Origin: Gemmatimonadota bacterium
GTDB taxonomy: Bacteria; Gemmatimonadota; Gemmatimonadetes; Palauibacterales; Palauibacteraceae
Length of the DNA stretch: 10,611 nucleotides
Direction: 5' to 3'
NCBI GenBank assembly: GCA_023554435.1
Contig: JAMJQV010000004.1
Coordinates: 1-10,611, forward strand
The stretch's first letter is position 1; each line of letters opens with the position of its first letter. The position numbers and the translations under genes are program-made. Below are positions 1 to 6,890 of the stretch, piece after piece. The notes below the pieces were generated by a model, which saw only the letters and a program-made list of their open reading frames with translations, was not told the DNA's origin and searched no databases.

Positions 1-1053
1 CGCCAGGGAGAGGAAGGCGATCGCCATGACGGGATCGTCCGTGGGGCCAAGCCAGAAGTAACGGATCCGCTGCGCGGTCAGGCGGGTGAACTCGGCCGGA
101 TGCGACTCGATCCAGTCGAGCGCCTGGCGGCCGGACTCGCGCATGTAGGGGACCTCGCCCATCTCCTGGATCTCGCGCGCGGCGGATACGTGCGTGCGCG
201 GATGTGGCGGCCAGTCGTTGAAATGCGGATCGGAGATGTTCGCCGTCGCTCCCTCGTGATTCCCCATGCGGAGCTCGAGGCCCAGGTTGCTGCGCAGGAA
301 GAACACGGCGTCGAAGGTCCGGTAGTTCCTCACGCCCCACGGAATGCTCACGAGCAGCAAGCCGAGGAGAACGGTCGCGGCGGAGCCCCAGCGCGCCCTG
401 TCCGATCGCCGCCATACCTCGATCCCCAGGTATCCGAGGAGGACGACGAGAAACACCGGCTGCACGTGACAGGAGACGCCGAACGCGGCCCCGAGGAGCA
501 GGGAAGAGACCGGGCGCGGAGTGGACGCGGGCCGCTCTGCGTCTCCTGAGCGAATCGAGTCCCATCGCCGAAGCATGGCGACGGCCAGCAGACCCATGAG
601 CACTGCGGCGAGCGCCTCGCCGTGCGCCAGAAACTGTGGCCACAGCGCTCCCGCGAGGCCTCCCGTCAGCCCCGCCTTCCAGCCGAGCCCGGTTCGCTGG
701 CCGATCCACGGCAGGAGCCCCCAGATCGCCGACTGCGCGACTATCCGAAACAGCCAGCCCGCGATCCCGCCGACCATGGTGATGCCGAAGATCTTGAATA
801 TGACTGCCAGGATCATGGGAGGGATCGGGGCCAGATGGGCCGTGGGTCCGGTGGGCTCTATGTACGGATTGGCGAACTGACCTTCCGTAGCCAGCGATAT
901 GGCGATGGACTCCAGCTCCCAGTCGGTGCTGGGTTGCAGCATGTCGGTCGGAATCAGGGTGAGGAAGAACAATTGGACGGCGAGCGCGACGACGAAGACG
1001 CCGAGACACGGCCGCCATGGAAAGCGAGGGGGAGACTCACCGCGTGCGTTCAT
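1..1053 (-). CDS. Membrane glycosyltransferase, family 39/ArnT-like (partial, C-terminus beyond window)
   Basis: Reading the minus strand from the ATG at 1053 gives 351 codons with no stop to the window edge, so the 3' end is missing. An AGGAG ribosome site lies 9 bases upstream (1063-1067). The protein has a short basic N-terminus, a first membrane helix at about residues 16-35, then an acidic outside loop (DWE at 44-46) followed by NPY and TGPTAHLAPIPP (62-79), a pattern I recognise from GT-C fold sugar transferases of the GT39 type. Hydrophobic segments follow at about 78-107, 128-160, 183-210 and 225-240. IPWGVRNYRTFD (237-248), SNLGLELRMGNHEGA (255-269) and a late soluble stretch ending in RIRYFWLG (329-336) also match that group. 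Such enzymes move sugars from lipid-linked donors across the inner membrane; the acceptor here is unknown. Palindrome copy 1 lies 84 bases upstream. The family call is fairly sure, the substrate is not. Confidence 0.8.
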   Translation of the reverse strand, partial: MNARGESPPRFPWRPCLGVFVVALAVQLFFLTLIPTDMLQPSTDWELESIAISLATEGQFANPYIEPTGPTAHLAPIPPMILAVIFKIFGITMVGGIAGWLFRIVAQSAIWGLLPWIGQRTGLGWKAGLTGGLAGALWPQFLAHGEALAAVLMGLLAVAMLRRWDSIRSGDAERPASTPRPVSSLLLGAAFGVSCHVQPVFLVVLLGYLGIEVWRRSDRARWGSAATVLLGLLLVSIPWGVRNYRTFDAVFFLRSNLGLELRMGNHEGATANISDPHFNDWPPHPRTHVSAAREIQEMGEVPYMRESGRQALDWIESHPAEFTRLTAQRIRYFWLGPTDDPVMAIAFLSLA

Positions 1054-1137
1054 GACACGAGGCTCCTGTAGGCAGAAGTCCGAGTCCAAAGTAGCCCGGA
1101 AGCGCCCGCCGCACATGTCCCGAAACCGCCCCGACAA

Positions 1138-1161
1138 TTCTGGGAAGATATCTTCCCAGAA
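1138..1161. repeat. Palindrome copy 1 (24-bp perfect inverted repeat)
   Basis: The half-site TTCTGGGAAGAT is followed immediately by its exact reverse complement, with GATATC at the centre. Flanking bases are A and C, so the palindrome is 24 bp rather than the 26 bp of copies 2 and 3. It sits in the 171-base gap between the stop of the SUMF1-hydrolase gene and the start of the glycosyltransferase gene, 84 bases upstream of the latter. The left flank (AAACC then C-rich, ending CCGACAA) resembles the left flank of copy 2. The likely role is an operator for the glycosyltransferase gene; this is inferred. Confidence 0.85.
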
Positions 1162-1224
1162 CTGCGGTGGGCGTTCTACAGGGTGTCGCTCCGCCTCAAT
1201 TCAGGAGGTTAGCCCGGGCGGTGC

Positions 1225-3555
1225 CTACTCAACCGGACCCAGGTACCGGTCGAGCCAGTCCAGCGACTCGGCGATGGCCAGATTCGCATCGTAGGCGGTC
1301 ACGAAGTGGTTGGCGTCGGTGACGATGATCTTCCTGTCCGCCTCGGGCGTCCCGAGGTTCTCGTAGAACGGCATGATCGACGTCTCGAGGGGGAAGAACG
1401 AGTCGTACCGCCCGTTGAGCATCAGCGTCGGAATCGTGACGCGCGGGAGGTAGTTGAACGGGTCGGCCACGGGCTGCACGGCCTGCATCATCAGCCCGCC
1501 CACCACGAGAACGCTGGCCTTCACGCGGGGCTCGACCGCCGTCATGATGGGAGCCATGGCGCTGCCCCAGCTGATCCCCATGTAGCCAAGCCGGGCCGCG
1601 TCGATGTCGGGCCGCGTCTCCAGGTAGTCGACCGAGCGCCGGAGGTCCTTGCCCCAGGCGATCACGTGGTCCCGGTACAGGTTCGAATCGTCCTGGACGT
1701 CGGATTGAATGTCGCTCTGCCTCTCCCACGTTCCCTTGTAGATCGGATAGACCAGGGCCCGTCCGCTTCGCAGGATGTAGTCGAGGAAGCCGATGTTCAT
1801 GTCGTCGTAGGACGTGCGGTAGAGGTCGCCGGAGCCGGGGAAGAACACGACGGCCTGGCGGGGAGGGGAACCGGTGCCGCCCACCGGAAGGAACACGAAC
1901 AGGGCCAGCCGCTCGTCCCCGTACGCCGCGTCCAACTCGACGTGATCCCGGATGTACGTGGCGGTGGTGTCGGAGCTGATCACCACCGCGTTGAGGGCCG
2001 TACGGTCGTATTCGAACATCTGCCGATACACGTCGAACACTTCATCCGAGACCGGCTGCTCTGCGTCGTAGTCGCGGAGGGCCTTTTCGATTTCGGCGCT
2101 TGCAGCCCGGATGTTCGTGGTGTCCGGATACTGGACCAGCCGAATGCCGTTCCCCGGGGAACGGTCGAAGGCCTCCGACGTGACCGCGTCGTTGAACGCG
2201 TACTCCGGATCGTTCCAGCCACCGCCCTGAATGTAGCGGGCCTCGCCGTCCGGGTTGCGGGTCCATTCGCGGACGTTGCCCGCCATGTCGTAGATGCCAT
2301 CGCGCGTGACGCCCTGGTACTGGCCGACCGGGGCCGCTCCCCGGCCCGAGTAATTGCTGAGCGGCACCACGTGGTTGGAGCTGAACGGATCCGCGGCCGT
2401 ATACCAGTGATACACCGTCGGCAGCGACTTCCCGGCGTAGCAGGCGAAGGCTTCGGCCTCGTACCAGCTGATCCCGGTGACCGGCAGATCATCCTCGCCC
2501 GCCGGGTAGGAGCCCGCCTGCCAGACGCTCGGACCGGGCCGCTGCGTCTGGTCCACGAACTCCGCGACCGCCGCCTCGAACGGGATCTCGACGCCATCGC
2601 GCACGAAGGGGTGGGTCCAGCACGCCGCGTCTCGATATCCGCCCGCATCCACGAACTCCTTGAACTGGCGGTTCGTGACCTCGTGCACGTCCATGAAGAA
2701 GTCGCCAAGCGCGAGCGAGTCCAGCTGCTCGAGGCCCGGGGCCCAGATCTTGGCCGATCCGCCGGTCACGCGCGCCATTCCTGCGGGCAGAGACTCCTCC
2801 GTGTCGAGGACGAAGGGTGGAGCGGCGGCCAGGCGGCCCGAGAAGTCTGCGGTCTCACGCGGAAGGTGGCCATCGAGTTCGAAACGCACGCGCGACAGCC
2901 CGAACGGAAAGCGCTCCACCGTCACGGGAGTGCGGCCGAGCTCCTCCCACTCGGCGTCCGGGTCCTCGTAGTCGCGGCGGTAGGCCATGGCTCCCGCCGG
3001 CTCTGTGGTGAGCGTCAGGGTTCGCGACACCTCGGACCACATCGATTCCCGCACCGAATCGTTGCTGATTACGCCATCCAGCTCTCGGGCGATCGCGTTG
3101 GCGCCCGGAAAATCGTACTCACCGACCAGGCGTTGGATCTCGTCGAGGCCGGTGACGAGGTCCCATTCCGAATCCACGGTCTCGTTCGCGCCGACGATCA
3201 TCCAACCGGTGACGGCGATGCCCCACAGGGCGAGGGCCGCAACGCCGCCCTTGAGAACGGTGCCCCACGTGAAGAAGCCGCGAGTGCTGGCCGCGCCGGC
3301 GGGATCGCTTTCGGCAGCGCCTCCCACGCCAGTCCCGTCGGTCGCGCTCGAGCCTAGGCCGATGCCCTGGAAATAGGCCGTGGCGGCCGTGATCGGCAGT
3401 CCGATCAGGAGCAGCGTCAGCGTCATCGTGAACACCCAGGGGGGCAGGGCGACGTTCTGGGTCAGGACGTCGATCACCTGGAGGACGACCCAGGAACCGG
3501 CCAGGTACAGGCCGATGACCTGCCACAGGGAACGCTGGTGTGTCGAACGGGACAT
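1225..3555 (-). CDS. Membrane-anchored SUMF1 (FGE-like) / alpha-beta hydrolase fusion protein
   Basis: The protein has 776 residues. The ATG at 3555 is chosen because GAGAGG lies just upstream, a TATACT-type promoter sits behind it, and the product begins with a typical module (MSRSTHQRS). Two membrane helices lie at about 11-31 and 40-62 and a third at about 101-122. A PEGA-like stretch (about 182-230, TTEPAGA and GRTPVTVERFPFG) follows. A SUMF1/formylglycine-generating-enzyme-like domain spans about 260-476, with MDVHEVTNRQFKEFVDAGG, PVTGISWYEAEAFACYAGKSLPT, DMAGNVREW and GGGWND. A C-terminal alpha/beta hydrolase (about 520-776) has the nucleophile elbow G660-I-S-W-G with Ser662, probable Asp718 (NGRYDS) and His750 (DANHF). 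In related proteins a Ser/Thr kinase usually precedes the SUMF1 and hydrolase parts; here no kinase motifs are present and a membrane anchor replaces it. The hydrolase part probably lies on the outer face, acting on an ester or peptide that cannot be named. It is divergent from the permease gene across palindrome copy 2. Confidence 0.85.
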   Translation of the reverse strand: MSRSTHQRSLWQVIGLYLAGSWVVLQVIDVLTQNVALPPWVFTMTLTLLLIGLPITAATAYFQGIGLGSSATDGTGVGGAAESDPAGAASTRGFFTWGTVLKGGVAALALWGIAVTGWMIVGANETVDSEWDLVTGLDEIQRLVGEYDFPGANAIARELDGVISNDSVRESMWSEVSRTLTLTTEPAGAMAYRRDYEDPDAEWEELGRTPVTVERFPFGLSRVRFELDGHLPRETADFSGRLAAAPPFVLDTEESLPAGMARVTGGSAKIWAPGLEQLDSLALGDFFMDVHEVTNRQFKEFVDAGGYRDAACWTHPFVRDGVEIPFEAAVAEFVDQTQRPGPSVWQAGSYPAGEDDLPVTGISWYEAEAFACYAGKSLPTVYHWYTAADPFSSNHVVPLSNYSGRGAAPVGQYQGVTRDGIYDMAGNVREWTRNPDGEARYIQGGGWNDPEYAFNDAVTSEAFDRSPGNGIRLVQYPDTTNIRAASAEIEKALRDYDAEQPVSDEVFDVYRQMFEYDRTALNAVVISSDTTATYIRDHVELDAAYGDERLALFVFLPVGGTGSPPRQAVVFFPGSGDLYRTSYDDMNIGFLDYILRSGRALVYPIYKGTWERQSDIQSDVQDDSNLYRDHVIAWGKDLRRSVDYLETRPDIDAARLGYMGISWGSAMAPIMTAVEPRVKASVLVVGGLMMQAVQPVADPFNYLPRVTIPTLMLNGRYDSFFPLETSIMPFYENLGTPEADRKIIVTDANHFVTAYDANLAIAESLDWLDRYLGPVE

Positions 3556-3597
3556 TTGGCCTCTCGCTTTGGGTACGGACGGACTTCTGGACGCGCC

Positions 3598-3626
3598 AGT
3601 ATAGGCAAAGCGTCGGGATGTGAGAA
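3598..3626 (-). promoter_or_regulatory. Candidate promoter for the SUMF1-hydrolase gene
   Basis: On the minus strand TTCTCA (3626-3621) and TATACT (3603-3598) are separated by 17 bases. The -10 matches the sigma-70 consensus at 5 of 6 positions and the -35 at 4 of 6. The start would lie near 3591, giving a leader of about 36 bases that includes GAGAGG before the ATG at 3555. The centre of palindrome copy 2 would then lie about 84 bases upstream of the start, a position that suits an activator better than a blocking repressor. Predicted by eye only. Confidence 0.45.
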
Positions 3627-3661
3627 GCGGTCGCGATACTCCCTCCAAAACCACTCCGACG

Positions 3662-3687
3662 GTTCTGGGAAGATATCTTCCCAGAAC
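3662..3687. repeat. Palindrome copy 2 (26-bp perfect inverted repeat) in divergent intergenic region
   Basis: It has the same 24-bp core as copy 1, extended by G on the left and C on the right to 26 bp. It lies between the divergent SUMF1-hydrolase gene (106 bases to its ATG) and the permease gene (117 bases to its TTG), so one site could serve both. The left flank has AAAACC then a C-rich run; the right flank aligns with that of copy 3 down to a promoter-like block. Interpreted as an operator; the protein that binds it is unknown. Confidence 0.85.
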
Positions 3688-3726
3688 TGACGACTGCTTC
3701 TCGAGCCCGACACCCCCGACGCCCCC

Positions 3727-3767
3727 CACCTTGCTGCGCAGCCCGCCGCCTTGCGATCTTCGGCGTA
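3727..3767 (+). promoter_or_regulatory. Conserved promoter-like block upstream of permease gene
   Basis: This stretch aligns without gaps to 6850-6890, with 32 of 41 bases identical, including CACCTTGCT at the left end and GCGATCTTCG at the right. The block begins 40 bases after palindrome copy 2, and 39 bases after copy 3 at the other locus. A reading as TTGCTG, an 18-base spacer and GATCTT would put the transcript start near 3767, leaving a leader of about 38 bases that contains the AAGGA site. The -10 match is weak (3 of 6), so the conservation between loci is the main support. Confidence 0.4.
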
Positions 3768-3804
3768 GGGTCAGGCGTCACGCACAGCGAAAGGAAGACC
3801 AGGC

Positions 3805-5904
3805 TTGAGCGAAGGACCGCAGCGTCTCCGCAAGGAACTGGGACTGTTCGACGTCTATGCGATTAGCACGGGCGCGATGTTCAGCTCTGGGTTCTTCCTC
3901 CTGCCGGGTCTGGCGGCCGCCAAGACCGGACCTTCGGTAGCGCTCGCCTACCTGGTGGCCGGCCTCTTCATCCTCCCGGCGATGTTCAGCGTGGCGGAAC
4001 TCGCGACGGCCATGCCACGGGCCGGCGGGGCCTATTATTTCCTGGATCGAGCGCTCGGACCGCTGGTCGGAACCGTGGGCGGGTTGGGTACCTGGCTCGC
4101 GCTGGTGCTGAAGAGCGCGTTCGCGCTCGTGGGGATGGGCGCATACCTCGGGATCTACTTCGATATCCCGATCAAGCCGCTGGCCATCGGTCTGACGATC
4201 GCCTTCATGCTGATCAACATCGTGGGGGCGAAGGAGACGAGCGGCCTGCAGCGTGCGCTGGTCACGGCGCTCGTGGCCATCATGGTCTTCTTCATCGCGC
4301 AGGGACTGGTGTTCGTGTCGAACGACCTGGCGGCGAGCGGAGTGGCCGCCCGGGAGAGGTTCAGTCCGTTTCTCGCCTTCGGTTTCCAGGGTTTCATGGC
4401 GACGGTGGGTTTCGTCTTCGTGTCCTACGCCGGCCTCACCAAAGTGGCGAGCGTGGCCGAGGAGATCCGGAACCCCGATCGCAACATTCCGCTCGGCATG
4501 GTGCTGTCGCTCGGCACCGCGGCCTTCGTCTACACGGTGGGCGTGCTGATCATCGTGGCGGTGCTGCCGGCTGACGAGCTTCGGCACGACCTCACGCCGG
4601 TGGCCACCGCGGCGCAGGCCTTCTTCGAGTGGCTGCCCGGCGGGCTGGGCGTGATGCTGATCGTCGCGGCCGCGATCGCCGCCTTCGCCTCCACGGGCAA
4701 CGCGGGCATTCTCTCGGCGTCACGCTATCCGCTGGCGATGGCGCGGGACCGCCTCGTTTCCGCGCGGTTCGGAACGCTTGGTCGGTTCCATACTCCGACC
4801 TTCGCGATCGTCGTCACCGGACTGCTGATGATCGGCTCCATCCTGTTCCTGGACGTGGAGGCCATCGCCAAGCTGGCCAGCGCCTTTCAGCTGGCCCTGT
4901 TCTCGCTGCTGTGCCTGGCGGTGATCATCATGCGCGAGAGCCGGATCGCGGGGTACGATCCCGGATTCAGGTCTCCGCTCTATCCTTGGATTCAGATCTT
5001 CGGGTTCGTGACGCCCTTCTGGCTGATCTCCGAGATGGGTGAGCTCGCGGTGCTGTTCACGGGCGGGCTCATCACGCTGACGATCGGCTGGTACTTCGTG
5101 TACGGTCGCGCCCGCACCGTCCGGGCAGGTGCGGTCTTCCACACCTTTGCACGTCTTGGTGAGCTGCAGCACGCCGGCCTCGATGCCGAGCTCCGCGGGA
5201 TCGTGAAGGAGAAGGGGCTGCGTGAGGAGGATCCGTACGACGAGGTCGTGGCGCGCGCGGCGGTGCTGGATCTCGACAGAGCGCTTCCGTTCGGAGATTT
5301 GATCGTCCTGGCGGCAGACCGGCTGTCGAAGCAGACCGGCGTTCCGGCCGAGCAGCTCAATCGCGGATTCCAGCAGGAGGTGGAGGCCGGGTTCATGCCT
5401 GTGGCCCGCGGCGCGGCTCTCCCCCACCTGCGGATCGCCGGGGTCCTGGAGCGGCCCACCATGCTGATCGTCCGGTCAGTGGACGGGATAGGGGTCCGTG
5501 ATGCGGCGGAGTCCGTGCACGCGATCTTCTTCCTGTTGAGTCCCGAGGACGAGCCCGGGCAGCACCTCAGGCTGCTGGGCCATCTGGCGACGCACGTGGA
5601 CGATCACGGGTTCGTGGAGCGCTGGCTGGATGCCCGGGACGCGGACGAGTTGCGGCACACCCTCCTGCGTGAGGAGCGCTCGCTGTCCCTGCGCATCGAC
5701 CGCGGAAGCGCGGCGGCCGACCTGATTGGCCGCGCCATTGTAGACATCGACTTACCCGGTGATGCCCTCGTGGCGTTGATCCGGCGCGGTGGGCATGGGC
5801 TCATCCCGCATGGTAGCACCGTCCTCGCTGAAGGCGACCGCTTGACGGTGATCGGGGGTCCCGACACCATCCGGACGCTGGCCGAGCGCTACGGGCCGCA
5901 GTAG
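3805..5904 (+). CDS. APC-superfamily amino-acid permease with C-terminal EIIA-like and RCK_C domains
   Basis: The product has 699 residues and a TTG start, supported by AAGGA 9 bases upstream (3791-3795) and by an N-terminus (RLRKELGLFDVYAISTGAM) typical of these permeases; the next in-frame ATG lies inside the first helix. Residues about 12-435 form a multi-helix APC-type transporter with GAMFSSGFFLLPG in helix 1, PRAGGAYYF (71-79) and ASVAEEIRNPDRNIP (215-229). Residues about 485-625 look like a PTS EIIA type-2 domain: LPH with His541 at the position phosphorylated in fructose/mannitol EIIA, and a second conserved-type His587 (GQHLRLLGHLA). Residues about 633-699 match an RCK_C/TrkA_C domain (LIRRGGHGLIPHGST, GDRLTVIGG), which in other transporters senses a small ligand. 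Inner-membrane amino-acid or amine uptake gated by the tail is the likely role; the substrate cannot be read from sequence. It is divergent from the SUMF1-hydrolase gene and converges on the toxin gene with a 25-base gap. Confidence 0.88.
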   Translation: MSEGPQRLRKELGLFDVYAISTGAMFSSGFFLLPGLAAAKTGPSVALAYLVAGLFILPAMFSVAELATAMPRAGGAYYFLDRALGPLVGTVGGLGTWLALVLKSAFALVGMGAYLGIYFDIPIKPLAIGLTIAFMLINIVGAKETSGLQRALVTALVAIMVFFIAQGLVFVSNDLAASGVAARERFSPFLAFGFQGFMATVGFVFVSYAGLTKVASVAEEIRNPDRNIPLGMVLSLGTAAFVYTVGVLIIVAVLPADELRHDLTPVATAAQAFFEWLPGGLGVMLIVAAAIAAFASTGNAGILSASRYPLAMARDRLVSARFGTLGRFHTPTFAIVVTGLLMIGSILFLDVEAIAKLASAFQLALFSLLCLAVIIMRESRIAGYDPGFRSPLYPWIQIFGFVTPFWLISEMGELAVLFTGGLITLTIGWYFVYGRARTVRAGAVFHTFARLGELQHAGLDAELRGIVKEKGLREEDPYDEVVARAAVLDLDRALPFGDLIVLAADRLSKQTGVPAEQLNRGFQQEVEAGFMPVARGAALPHLRIAGVLERPTMLIVRSVDGIGVRDAAESVHAIFFLLSPEDEPGQHLRLLGHLATHVDDHGFVERWLDARDADELRHTLLREERSLSLRIDRGSAAADLIGRAIVDIDLPGDALVALIRRGGHGLIPHGSTVLAEGDRLTVIGGPDTIRTLAERYGPQ

Positions 5905-5929
5905 CGACTCACCGTCCGCCGCAGCTCTC

Positions 5930-6346
5930 TCAGGCGCCGATCACGGTCAGGCCCGACGCTCGCGCTGCCAGCGCCAACGCCCGGTCGTGGGTCGCGAGGG
6001 CCAGGTCGTCACCGCGCGTGTCGCGCCACAGGAGGGCCGTGGCCAGGTGCACGGCGTCGAGGGTGCCGAGGGCAGTGGGGAAGGGCTGGCCAGCACGCCG
6101 GAGCACGGGCCACGTGGGCTCGACCACTTCCATACCGGCCGTGAGGCGGTAGACGGCTTCGCGCCGGACCGCGAGGTCTTCCGGCGGCAGATTCTCCCTC
6201 AGGCGCAGGCGATCCAGGGCCCGCAGGCACTCGACCTCGACCAAAGCCGATCCGACGGCGAGCTCAATTTCGGGCCACTCGTTGAGCCGATCGGGCTGGC
6301 CCAGGAGCACCCGCAGTAGCACCGAGGCGTCCAGATACACGATCAC
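5930..6346 (-). CDS. VapC-type PIN-domain ribonuclease toxin
   Basis: The product has 138 residues from a GTG start, with the antitoxin stop only 4 bases upstream. It is a typical single PIN domain: Asp6 in MIVYLDAS, Glu37/Glu39 in SALVEVECLRAL, Asp97 in GTLDAVHLATA and Asp121 in ATHDRAL supply the acidic cluster that binds magnesium for RNA cleavage. Length is normal for VapC. A GGAG sequence inside the antitoxin end sits about 10 bases before the GTG, so translation is probably coupled. All catalytic acids are present, so the toxin looks intact. The RNA target cannot be deduced. Confidence 0.9.
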   Translation of the reverse strand: MIVYLDASVLLRVLLGQPDRLNEWPEIELAVGSALVEVECLRALDRLRLRENLPPEDLAVRREAVYRLTAGMEVVEPTWPVLRRAGQPFPTALGTLDAVHLATALLWRDTRGDDLALATHDRALALAARASGLTVIGA

Positions 6347-6350
6347 CGGG

Positions 6351-6620
6351 TCAGCGCTCCACCTGGCGCTCTTCGCGCAGCAGCTCGAGAACGTCGATCT
6401 CGATATCCAGCGGAGGTGGCAGGGGGATGTCCTGGATTCGGATCTCCGCGCCCGAGGGGGAACGCACCGTGAGGGGGTCGGCGTCTTCGAGAGGGAGGAT
6501 GCGGGCGATTTCCGTCTCCCGGTCGAGTACGGTGATGGACTCTCCGCGCCTGACTCGCCGGAGGTACTCCGACAGGCGAGCTTTGAGCTCCGCCACTCCC
6601 ACTCGATCGTTCATAGTCAT
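6351..6620 (-). CDS. Phd/YefM-type antitoxin partner of the PIN toxin
   Basis: The product has 89 residues (MTMNDRVGVAELK) or 87 if the second ATG at 6614 is used. The N-terminal half (VAELKARLSEYLRRVRRGE, then VLDRETEIARILP) is the usual Phd/YefM DNA-binding fold. The C-terminal half, rich in acidic and hydrophobic residues (IEIDVLELLREERQVER), is the expected toxin-binding tail. No clear ribosome site precedes either ATG. A longer in-frame start at 6725 is unlikely, since the extra 35 residues do not fit the family. Cotranscribed with the toxin just downstream. As is usual for the family it probably represses its own promoter, consistent with the inverted repeat covering its start. Confidence 0.85.
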   Translation of the reverse strand: MTMNDRVGVAELKARLSEYLRRVRRGESITVLDRETEIARILPLEDADPLTVRSPSGAEIRIQDIPLPPPLDIEIDVLELLREERQVER

Positions 6621-6631
6621 AAGGTGACTAT
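6613..6631. promoter_or_regulatory. Inverted repeat over antitoxin start, probable autoregulatory operator
   Basis: ATAGTCA and TGACTAT form perfect 7-bp arms around a 5-base spacer (TAAGG on the plus strand). Both possible antitoxin ATG codons fall in or next to the repeat. It is a locally AT-rich patch in GC-rich surroundings. Phd/YefM antitoxins bind short palindromes at their own promoters, so this is the natural candidate operator. Confidence 0.6.
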
Positions 6632-6785
6632 TAAGGATCACTTCAGCAAGCTCCAGGCTCGGGGCAAGTTCCTGCGGTTCTGCTCTATGCGTTCGGATCA
6701 ACGGGAGCTCAACGAGAGCCGGCATCCGGGGTACCTCGCCAACGGAGGGCTACCTGCGCTGGCGCCCTTGAAAACGGCCTCCGCA

Positions 6786-6811
6786 GTTCTGGGAAGATAT
6801 CTTCCCAGAAC
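6786..6811. repeat. Palindrome copy 3 (26-bp perfect inverted repeat) in divergent intergenic region
   Basis: Identical over 26 bp to copy 2. It lies between the toxin-antitoxin operon (165 bases to the antitoxin ATG) and the TolB/TPR gene (78 bases to its ATG). The left flank again carries AAAAC followed by a C-rich stretch. The right flank resembles that of copy 2 and leads, after 39 bases, into the shared CACCTTGCT block. Most likely an operator for the TolB/TPR gene. Confidence 0.85.
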
Positions 6812-6849
6812 GGATGACCGCGGTTCGGGCCCTAGCCCCCACGACCCTC

Positions 6850-6890
6850 CACCTTGCTCCACACCCCACCGTCCGGCGATCTTCGCCGGA
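6850..6890 (+). promoter_or_regulatory. Conserved promoter-like block abutting the TolB/TPR start codon
   Basis: Counterpart of 3727-3767 (32 of 41 bases identical, no gaps). TTGCTC at 6854-6859 and GATCTT at 6878-6883, 18 bases apart, would place the transcript start at or within a base or two of the ATG at 6890. The sequence CCGGCGA-TCT-TCGCCGG (6873-6889) is a perfect 7-bp stem with a 3-base loop ending directly before the ATG, and no ribosome site is visible. A leaderless transcript is therefore suggested but not shown. Confidence 0.4.

Noticed and set aside
1138..1161. Palindrome copy 1 as a rho-independent terminator for the SUMF1-hydrolase gene
   Set aside because: No T-run follows on either strand, and identical copies lie between divergent genes where no terminator is needed.
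1306..3357. 683-codon open frame on the plus strand opposite the SUMF1-hydrolase gene
   Set aside because: It is antisense to a well-supported gene, rich in Arg/Val/His/Asp as expected from GC-rich shadow frames, and shows no domain.
3556..3729. Longer N-terminus of the SUMF1-hydrolase reading frame, from 3729
   Set aside because: The extra 58 codons read straight through palindrome copy 2 and the probable promoter; the ATG at 3555 has a ribosome site and a family-like N-terminus.
6621..6725. Longer antitoxin start at 6725
   Set aside because: The extra residues do not resemble Phd/YefM proteins and would place the inverted repeat inside the gene.
1138..6811. The three palindromes as a CRISPR array
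   Set aside because: Copies are 2.5 and 3.1 kb apart with genes between them, with no regular spacers and no cas genes.
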